Part shown: piece after piece, positions 1 to 5,224 of the stretch
Numbering within the stretch: position 1 is the stretch's first letter
Layout: each line of letters opens with the position of its first letter
Origin: Burkholderiales bacterium
Lineage (GTDB): Bacteria; Pseudomonadota; Gammaproteobacteria; Burkholderiales; SG8-39
Direction of reading: 5' to 3'
NCBI GenBank assembly: GCA_029266935.1
Contig: JAQSVY010000081.1
Coordinates: 1-6,342, forward strand
DNA: 6,342 nucleotides
Notes under the pieces: model-generated
Seen by the model: the letters and a program-made list of their open reading frames with translations, nothing else
The model's database searches: none
Told to the model about the DNA's origin: nothing
Program-made: the position numbers and the translations under genes

Positions 1-1
1 G

Positions 2-730
2 TCGACGCCCGTTTTTTCGCCGCAGCCCGTGGTCGCCCTGCACCACCAGGTGAAGGAGGACCTGCTGTTGCGGCTGCGCTCGGGGAACTGGCCGCCGGGA
101 GCCGAGATTCCACCCGAGCCGGCGCTGTGCGCGCATTACGGCGTGAGCCGCGGCACGCTGCGCCGCGCCATCGGCGACCTGGTGAACGAGGGCTACCTCG
201 AGCGCTTCCGCGGCCGCGGCACCTTCGTCAGCCCGCCGAAGCTCGAGAGCCGCTTCGCCGGCTCCTTCGGCCGCTTCACCGTGGTCGGCCCCTCGCTCGA
301 GCAGGCGAGTCGTGTGCTCTTCTGCCGGCGCGTGCGCGCGCAGGAATCCGTGGCGCTGGTGCTCGGCCTGCAGAAAGGCGAGGCGCTCTGGCACCTCGAG
401 CGCGTGCGCTTCGCCGGCGAGCGGCCGGCGGCGCTGCAGACGAGCTACCTCCCCTGCGCGCTCTTCCCGGAGCTCCCGCGCCAGCGGCTCGGCTCGCGCT
501 TCCTGCTCGATATCATGACCGAGGTGTACGCGGTGCCGCTCCTGCGCGCGGTCGAAGTGGTGGACCCGACCAAGGCCGACAGCTACGCGGCAAGGCAGCT
601 CGGCATCAAGACCGGCACGCCGCTCTTCCGCGTCGAACGGCGCACCTTCTCCACCGAAGAGCGCGTGGTCGAATACCGCCTCTCGGTGCTGCGCGGCGAC
701 ATCTTTCGCTACCGGACGGAATTTCGTTGA
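2..730 (+). CDS. GntR/HutC-family transcriptional regulator with UTRA domain (5' end at or beyond window edge)
   Basis: This is a cytoplasmic DNA-binding repressor or activator that senses a small metabolite. Counting from the in-window GTG at 29 (233 residues), residues 1-67 form the GntR winged helix-turn-helix: the turn 'YGVSRGTLRRAI' (37-48), then 'LVNEGYLERF' and the wing 'GRGTFV'. Residues about 85-226 match a UTRA ligand-binding domain, including 'SYLPCALFPEL' and a closing strand ending 'RGDIFRYRTEF'. The frame is open upstream to base 2 and encodes STPVFSPQPV. Base 1 is a G that could be the last base of an ATG, giving MSTPVFSPQPVV, the usual lead-in length for this family; the GTG at 29 has no visible Shine-Dalgarno and would trim helix 1. 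The true start is therefore probably just outside the window. The 3' end overlaps the convergent ComA-family remnant by 22 bases, and the gene may once have regulated it (inference). The effector cannot be predicted. Confidence 0.9.
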   Translation, partial: STPVFSPQPVVALHHQVKEDLLLRLRSGNWPPGAEIPPEPALCAHYGVSRGTLRRAIGDLVNEGYLERFRGRGTFVSPPKLESRFAGSFGRFTVVGPSLEQASRVLFCRRVRAQESVALVLGLQKGEALWHLERVRFAGERPAALQTSYLPCALFPELPRQRLGSRFLLDIMTEVYAVPLLRAVEVVDPTKADSYAARQLGIKTGTPLFRVERRTFSTEERVVEYRLSVLRGDIFRYRTEFR

Positions 731-1272
731 TTTTTGGGAGGACCCGCGACGCCAAGGCCGACGCGCGTGGTCTCCAGGTCGATGAGGTCCTCGGGCGAGA
801 CGTTGGCGAGGTTCACGTCCGGCCCGAGCTCCTCGATCAGCAGCTTCTTCAGGAGCTCCACGTCGCAGGCTTCCGGGATCCACGGGCCGGGAAGCTCGAT
901 CATGACGCGCTTCAAATCGAGGTTTCTGATGAGTAAATGAATAGTTTTTCGATTCGGCTTGCCCTTGATCACCAGCTCCGCCGCCTCGACCAGCACAAGC
1001 GCCGCGCCCGCGGCGAAGCAGTCTTCGGCCTGCGACACGCCGCAATTTCTTCACCAGGCTCTGTTCGTCGTAGAGCCGGGCCGTCCCCGTCTTGATCTTG
1101 GCGAGGTCGACGTAGTCCGCGGCGAGCGCGAGCAGGTCGGCTGCTGCCCTATGGGCATCCCCGCGTCGACGATCATGGTCAGGCCGGAATGGCGGGGCTT
1201 CCCGCGGTGTTTTCCACTACGGCCCGCGGGCAGCGGTACCATGGCAAAGGGTCGTTTTGGCTTGCCCGGCAT
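709..1272 (-). pseudogene. Broken phosphosulfolactate synthase (ComA)-family gene
   Basis: ComA joins sulfite to phosphoenolpyruvate to make phosphosulfolactate; bacterial relatives may use other substrates. Three fragments read in order on the minus strand. Fragment 1 (1272-1141) begins ATG, MPGKPKRPFA, and reaches 'KPRHSGLTMIVDAGMPI', matching the family's N-terminal KPR..GLTMViDkG. Fragment 2 (about 1141-1040) is in another frame: 'ADLLALAADYVDLAKIKTGT', then 'ARLYDEQSLVKKL', matching the family stretch ending in DfvKlGwGTs. Fragment 3 (1038-709) returns to the first frame: 'AEDCFAAGAALVLVEAAEL', 'LKRVMIELPG', 'LGPDVNLANVSPEDLIDLET' and 'TRVGLGVAG', matching the C-terminal FGPNVNLGNIpPEdvIpLETLRlGLR. 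Fragments 1 and 2 align to the family without a gap if one base is restored near 1140. Between fragments 2 and 3 roughly 70-90 residues, including the family's GGTLfE and EISdG blocks, are absent. An in-frame TGA lies at 1053-1051. The remnant has about 187 codons against about 250-270 in intact members. The natural 3' end seems kept. Family assignment is from remembered motifs. Confidence 0.78.
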
Positions 1273-1324
1273 GTTAGTTTCCGCAGGCTGCGGCGACAAA
1301 AGGAATATCGATGAGGACACTCCC
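1273..1324. promoter_or_regulatory. Divergent gap between the ComA-family remnant and msrB
   Basis: These 52 bases separate the ATG of the decayed minus-strand gene from the ATG of msrB. They hold a small perfect inverted repeat, CCGCA at 1281-1285 and TGCGG at 1289-1293 with a 3-base loop, followed by an A-rich stretch and the msrB ribosome-binding site. I could not place a convincing -35/-10 pair in either direction, so the promoter call rests on gene orientation only. The repeat is short enough to be chance in DNA of this composition. Confidence 0.3.
1313..1317 (+). promoter_or_regulatory. Ribosome-binding site of msrB
   Basis: GAGGA sits 7 bases before the ATG at 1325. It decides the start among several in-frame upstream candidates (ATG at 1241 and at 1271), which lack a comparable site and would put a long non-signal extension in front of the signal peptide. 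Confidence 0.7.
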
Positions 1325-1870
1325 ATGGACCGACGTACTTTCGTATTCGCCCTCGCGGCACTGCCTTTCTGTGCCCATGCAAGGCCCCGCAACATGAAGG
1401 AAGTCGAGGCCCTGCAGAAGAACTGGCAGGCGTTCCTGCCCGCCGGGGCGAACGTGCCCTCGCCCAGCGAGCCGCTCAAGCTCTCCGACGACGAATGGAA
1501 GAAGCGCCTGCCCGGCGAGTCCTACGGCGTGCTGCGCAAGGAGCGCACCGAGCGCGCCGGCACCAGCCCGCTGAACGACGAGAAGCGGCCCGGCATCTTC
1601 GCCTGCGCCGGCTGCGGCCTGCCGCTCTTCACTTCCGAGATGAAGTTCGAGTCGGGCACCGGCTGGCCGTCATTTTTTACCACCATCCCGGGCGCCTTCG
1701 GCACGAAGAAGGACTTCTTCCTAATCTACCCGCGCACCGAGTACCACTGCATCCGCTGCGGCGGGCACCACGGGCACCTCTTCGACGACGGCCCGCCGCC
1801 CACCGGCCAGCGCTGGTGCAACAACGGGGTAGCGCTGAAGTTCATCCCGAAAGACGGCGGCAAGGCCTAG
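1325..1870 (+). CDS. msrB: Peptide-methionine (R)-S-oxide reductase MsrB, probably exported
   Basis: MsrB reduces the R epimer of methionine sulfoxide in oxidised proteins. The 181-residue product starts MDRRTFVFALAALPFCAHAR: an RR pair, a hydrophobic core and a likely cleavage after AHA (about residue 19), which fits a Tat-like or Sec signal and a periplasmic enzyme. The MsrB domain covers about 53-175. Structural zinc ligands are C94/C97 (CAGC) and C142/C145 (CIRC). The core motif is 'GTGWPSF' (111-117), followed by 'HGHLFDDGPPPTG' (149-161) and the active-site Cys165 in 'RWCNNGVALKF'. The usual motif is RYCxNSxxLxF, so Trp164 and Gly168 are variants. Position 112, a resolving Cys in E. coli and Neisseria MsrB, is Thr here, as in many other MsrBs, so reduction must use another thiol or thioredoxin directly. 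The gene stands alone and ends in a CTAG shared with the convergent neighbour. Function is confident; the export route is inferred. Confidence 0.95.
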   Translation: MDRRTFVFALAALPFCAHARPRNMKEVEALQKNWQAFLPAGANVPSPSEPLKLSDDEWKKRLPGESYGVLRKERTERAGTSPLNDEKRPGIFACAGCGLPLFTSEMKFESGTGWPSFFTTIPGAFGTKKDFFLIYPRTEYHCIRCGGHHGHLFDDGPPPTGQRWCNNGVALKFIPKDGGKA

Positions 1871-2268
1871 TTCAGTGGAGCCTTGACGGTCGTCGCCTGC
1901 TCGTTGTCGACGTTGCGGGCGAGCTCGGCGCATCGCTCCGGCGCCAGCGTGGGATAGCGCTCTTTCAGCTCACGCCGCAGGTGCCCGTCTTGCTCGGCCT
2001 GCTGGACGGCGTTCCATCCGGTCGCGCGCACCGCGTGGCCGCGGACGTTCTCGAGCCAGGCCCTTCGCTCGGCCGTGAGCGCCCGGCATCGCTCGAGCAG
2101 GAAGATGGTTTCCGCGACCTGGTTGTAGCGCGACACCGGCGGCACCTGGCTTACCGCCGGGGAGTAGACGAGCACCAGGAAAAGCGCGAGCGAAGTCGGT
2201 CTCATTTTGCAGAGCTTATCAGGCTTCATCATCGAATCAGTGCATCTGCCTGCAGCAACAAAGCGCAT
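1867..2268 (-). CDS. Small secreted protein of unknown function, two cysteines in mature part
   Basis: I do not recognise a named family. The 133-residue frame begins MRFVAAGRCTDSMMKPDKLC, and residues 22-40 (MRPTSLALFLVLVYSPAVS) look like a signal peptide; cleavage around residue 40 would leave roughly 93 residues in the periplasm. The mature part is charged and probably helical, with one cysteine in 'LLERCRALTAERRAWL' and one in 'YPTLAPERCAELAR'; the spacing would allow a disulfide. Start choice is uncertain. ATG 2268 has a good AGGGGA site 6 bases upstream but puts the signal core unusually far in; ATG 2229 (MKPDKLCKMRPTS) or ATG 2205 gives a more typical signal peptide but lacks a clear site. 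The gene begins 12 bases after the kinase stop codon on the same strand, so co-transcription and a role linked to the sensor are plausible but unproven. Its TAG stop overlaps the msrB stop. The signal peptide and operon-like spacing support a real gene. Confidence 0.7.
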   Translation of the reverse strand: MRFVAAGRCTDSMMKPDKLCKMRPTSLALFLVLVYSPAVSQVPPVSRYNQVAETIFLLERCRALTAERRAWLENVRGHAVRATGWNAVQQAEQDGHLRRELKERYPTLAPERCAELARNVDNEQATTVKAPLN

Positions 2269-2274
2269 CCGCGG

Positions 2275-2280
2275 TCCCCT
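2275..2280 (-). promoter_or_regulatory. Ribosome-binding site between kinase and small secreted protein genes
   Basis: On the minus strand the kinase stop TGA (2283-2281) is followed directly by AGGGGA, then 6 bases and ATG at 2268. This placement supports the 2268 start and translation of both genes from one transcript. Confidence 0.55.
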
Positions 2281-5172
2281 TCAGGCCATGAGCGGGGAAG
2301 CGAGGAGCTCACGCAGCGCATCGTAGTGCACCGGCTTCACGAGGTGCGCGTCGAACCCCGCGCCCATCGTGCGGCGCCTGTCCTCATCCTGGCCCCATCC
2401 GGTGAGCGCGACGATTACGATGCCCCTGCCCCAGGACTTGCGCCGGATCAGCTGGCACGTCTCGAAGCCGTTGAGGTTCGGCAAGCCCAGATCGAGCAGG
2501 ATCAGGTCGGGCTTGAAAGCCTGCGCCTTCTCGAGCGCTTCCAACCCGTCCACGGCGGTCTCCACGACGTTGCCGTCGGCGCAAAGCAGCGCCGCGAGGG
2601 AATCGACGTTGTCGCGCACGTCATCGACGACCAGCACGCGCCGCACGGCGCCGCTGTATACCGGCGGCGAGGGCTTGAGCGGCACCGCCGAGGGCTCGGG
2701 CAGCGCAAGCACCGGCAGGCGCACGATGAACTCGCTCCCCGTGCCCGGCCCGTCGCTGCGTGCCTCGATGCTGCCACCGTGCAGCTCCACCAGCGAGCGC
2801 GCGAGCGACAGGCCGATGCCCAGGCCGCCCTTGGCGCGCTCGAGCGGCGATCCAACCTGGGAGAAGATCTGGAAGAGGTGGCGCAGCTGCTCGCGCGCGA
2901 TGCCGACGCCCGTGTCCTTCACGCGGATGACGACCGTGGTGCCCTCGAGGCTCGCGCCGACGCTGATGCGCCCCGACTTCGGCGTGAACTTCGCCGCGTT
3001 GTTGAGAAGGTTGGACAGCACCTGCGCGAGCCGCACCGGGTCGGCGTCGAGGCGGACCGGCTCGCTGGGCAGCGAGAGAGTGAGCTGCTGCGCGAGGTGC
3101 GGGCGCGAGGTCTCAAGCGCCTGGTCGAGCACCTTCGACAGCTCGACCGGCTCGCGGCGAAGCTCAAGTTTGCCCTGCGTGATCCGACTCACGTCGAGCA
3201 GATCGTCGATGAGCCGCACCATGTGGCTCACCTGCCGGTCCATCATGTCCTGCGCGGCCCGCACGGAAGGATCGTCGACCGGGCGACGCTGCAGGAGCTG
3301 CACAGCGTAGCGGATGGGCGCTAGCGGGTTGCGCAGCTCGTGGGCGAGCGTCGCGAGGAACTCGTCCTTGCGCCGGTCGGCCTCCTTCAGCGCCTCCTGC
3401 GCCTCGCGCGCGTCATGGATGTCCACGCTGCAGCCGAACCACTGCTCGACGGCGCCGTCGGCGCTCCGCGAAGCCAGCGCGCGGAACGCGTGCCAGCGGT
3501 ACTCGCCGTCTTTGTTGCGGTAGCGGATCTCCCCCTCGTAGGGCTCACCGGTGCGGCGGCATCTTTCCCGGTACGGACGCAGTCTCTCGTTGTCCTCGGG
3601 ATGGACGGCGGCGGTCCAGCCCTGTCCCAGCGCGTCCTCGGGCGCCTGCCCGGTGAGCTCGTGCCAGCGCTCGTTGATGAAGACGATGCCCTTGTCGTCG
3701 GTCACCCACACGATGGCGGGCGCGGCATGGGAGATGGTCCTGAACTTCTCCTCGCTCTGCCGCAGCAGCGCCTCGGCTTCCTTGCGCGCGGTGATATCGA
3801 TGTTCACGCCCTGCATGCGCGCCGGGACCCCCGTCGGGTCATGGTCCACCCTGCCGATGCATGCGATCCAGAGCAGCGAGCCGTCGATGCGACGAATGCG
3901 GAACTCCTGGTTGAAGTGCCCGCCGCGCGCGGTAATCGCGGCAAAGTCGCGGACGACGCGCTCCCTGTCCTCGCGCGCGACTCGGTCCTCCCACCACCCC
4001 ACGGAGGCGGGAAAGCTACCCGGCTCGGCGCCCACCAGCCGGTAGATCCCTTCCGACCATTCGACGGTATTGGTCTTCAGGTCCCAGTCCCAGATCCCGA
4101 GGCCGGCGGCCGCCTGCGTCCGGTCTAGGCGCTCGGCGCGCGTCGCGAGCACGTCCGCGGTCGTCCGCGCCGCCGCCATCGCCGCCTGGATCTCCGTGAC
4201 GGAACTGCGTAGCGCCGGGAGCCGCCGCGCAGTCTTCAGGCTCTCCAGGGCATCCTGCAACGCCCGGATGCCGCGCGTCAGCACCGCCACGCGCGTCAGG
4301 GAAAGCGCAACGGCGATCGTGAGGGCGATGAGCACGGCCAAGGACACGAAACCGGCGGTACGCAGCATCGGTGCATCCAGGACCGCGCCGGAGGTGAGCA
4401 CGTTCACGCGCCACCCGGAAAGTCGGGATTGCGCGAAGGCGACGACCACGTCGGAGTCCAGCACGCCGCGGCCGCGCACGAAGCCGGCGGGGGTCGCGGC
4501 TAGGACCTCGCGATACCACGACTGCACCGGCTGGCCGACGAGGCGATCGGAGTCCCGCGTGCGCGCGAGAATCGTGTAATCGCGGTCGATGATGGCCGCA
4601 GTCCTGCCGGCCGGCGTGCGCTCCCCCAACCACCCCGACCAGTAGCGAGAGTTCATCGTCGCGCCGATCACGTACTTCACCTTGCCGTGGTGGATCACGG
4701 GATAGGCGATGTACATGAGCCAATCCTGACGCAACGGGCCCATGAACGCGTTGGACACCGACGGCTTCATGGTGCGCGCCGCTTGCAGCGTGGCCTCGGT
4801 CTGGGGCAGCGGCGGCAGTGGTGTGCCGTAGGGCCGCATGAGGTTGAGAAGATGCTCCGCCGAGGGCGAGAGAAGCAGCAGGTTGTCCCAAAGGTCGAGC
4901 GCGCTGCGCACGTCGGAGGCTTCGGCATGGAAGGACTTGAGGTCGCCGCGGCGCAGCGACTCGGTGCGCGACAGCGCGTGCAGCGCCGCATACGAGCGCT
5001 GCAGTTCCATGTCCACCGCCTGCGAGAGGAGCTGCGCGCTTTCCTGCAGCTCGCGCTCGGTGCTGCTTCGCTGCCGCTCCACGAGCAGGAAAGCGAGCAC
5101 CGCCGCCACCGCGAGCAGCGGTAGCAGCGCGCTCAAGACCACGAGCAGGACGTGCCGGTTCAACGACGCCAT
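2281..5172 (-). CDS. Membrane hybrid sensor histidine kinase (Cache-like sensor, two PAS, HisKA, HATPase, receiver)
   Basis: A 963-residue sensor that autophosphorylates on His and passes phosphate to its own receiver. Order of parts: helix 1 about 8-31; periplasmic sensor about 32-272, resembling a double Cache fold ('GRTAAIIDRDYTILARTRD', later 'SGWRVNVLT'); helix 2 about 273-293; a HAMP-like coiled linker 294-350; PAS-1 about 351-465, ending 'MQGVNIDITARKEAE'; PAS-2 about 472-590; HisKA 602-670 with phospho-acceptor H611 in 'ATLAHELRNPLAPI'; HATPase about 708-820 with N box 'SNLLNNAAKF' (720-729), G1 'DTGVGI' (753-758), F box 'HLFQIFSQ' and G2 'GGLGIGLSLA'; receiver about 845-960 with D850/D851, phospho-acceptor D894 in 'LLDLGLPN', T924 and K946. 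All key residues are present, so it should be active. There is no Hpt domain and no separate response regulator in the window, so the output is unknown. The small secreted-protein gene follows 12 bases downstream. The ligand is not predictable. Start ATG 5172 has only a weak GGCGGA-like site upstream. Confidence 0.97.
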   Translation of the reverse strand: MASLNRHVLLVVLSALLPLLAVAAVLAFLLVERQRSSTERELQESAQLLSQAVDMELQRSYAALHALSRTESLRRGDLKSFHAEASDVRSALDLWDNLLLLSPSAEHLLNLMRPYGTPLPPLPQTEATLQAARTMKPSVSNAFMGPLRQDWLMYIAYPVIHHGKVKYVIGATMNSRYWSGWLGERTPAGRTAAIIDRDYTILARTRDSDRLVGQPVQSWYREVLAATPAGFVRGRGVLDSDVVVAFAQSRLSGWRVNVLTSGAVLDAPMLRTAGFVSLAVLIALTIAVALSLTRVAVLTRGIRALQDALESLKTARRLPALRSSVTEIQAAMAAARTTADVLATRAERLDRTQAAAGLGIWDWDLKTNTVEWSEGIYRLVGAEPGSFPASVGWWEDRVAREDRERVVRDFAAITARGGHFNQEFRIRRIDGSLLWIACIGRVDHDPTGVPARMQGVNIDITARKEAEALLRQSEEKFRTISHAAPAIVWVTDDKGIVFINERWHELTGQAPEDALGQGWTAAVHPEDNERLRPYRERCRRTGEPYEGEIRYRNKDGEYRWHAFRALASRSADGAVEQWFGCSVDIHDAREAQEALKEADRRKDEFLATLAHELRNPLAPIRYAVQLLQRRPVDDPSVRAAQDMMDRQVSHMVRLIDDLLDVSRITQGKLELRREPVELSKVLDQALETSRPHLAQQLTLSLPSEPVRLDADPVRLAQVLSNLLNNAAKFTPKSGRISVGASLEGTTVVIRVKDTGVGIAREQLRHLFQIFSQVGSPLERAKGGLGIGLSLARSLVELHGGSIEARSDGPGTGSEFIVRLPVLALPEPSAVPLKPSPPVYSGAVRRVLVVDDVRDNVDSLAALLCADGNVVETAVDGLEALEKAQAFKPDLILLDLGLPNLNGFETCQLIRRKSWGRGIVIVALTGWGQDEDRRRTMGAGFDAHLVKPVHYDALRELLASPLMA

Positions 5173-5224
5173 GCGTCCGCCATGGTAGCCGAACGCGACC
5201 GTTGGGCATTAAGCTGCCGGCCCC
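5173..5224. promoter_or_regulatory. Divergent promoter region between kinase and transporter genes
   Basis: The two genes start head to head 52 bases apart, so promoters for both must lie here or inside the coding ends. On the minus strand CTTAAT (5213-5208) is a fair -10-like hexamer for the kinase and would give a leader of roughly 30 bases, but no good -35 is seen. No Shine-Dalgarno is evident before the transporter ATG. The call rests mainly on orientation. Confidence 0.3.

Noticed and set aside
731..760. T-run just after the regulator stop considered as an intrinsic terminator
   Set aside because: No GC-rich hairpin precedes it; upstream sequence is coding on both strands.
127..936. Plus-strand open frame of 269 codons overlapping the regulator
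   Set aside because: Arg/Ala-rich shadow in another frame of the regulator gene, running on through the antisense of the remnant.
1281..1293. Small inverted repeat CCGCA-ggc-TGCGG considered as a terminator
   Set aside because: Only a 5-bp stem, no following T-run on either strand, and it lies between divergent starts where a terminator is not expected.
959..1324. N-terminal extension of msrB upstream of ATG 1325
   Set aside because: The upstream part is antisense to the ComA-family remnant; the ribosome-binding site and signal peptide both point to ATG 1325.
1273..1479. Upstream extension of the first ComA-family fragment frame on the minus strand
   Set aside because: Homology begins only near 1272-1180; the extension is antisense to the msrB signal and N-terminal region. 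ATG 1272 with a GGAAAC-like site gives the usual family N-terminal length.
1495..3324. Plus-strand open frame of 609 codons
   Set aside because: It is an out-of-frame reading of msrB followed by the antisense of the kinase, with no recognisable domain and biased composition.
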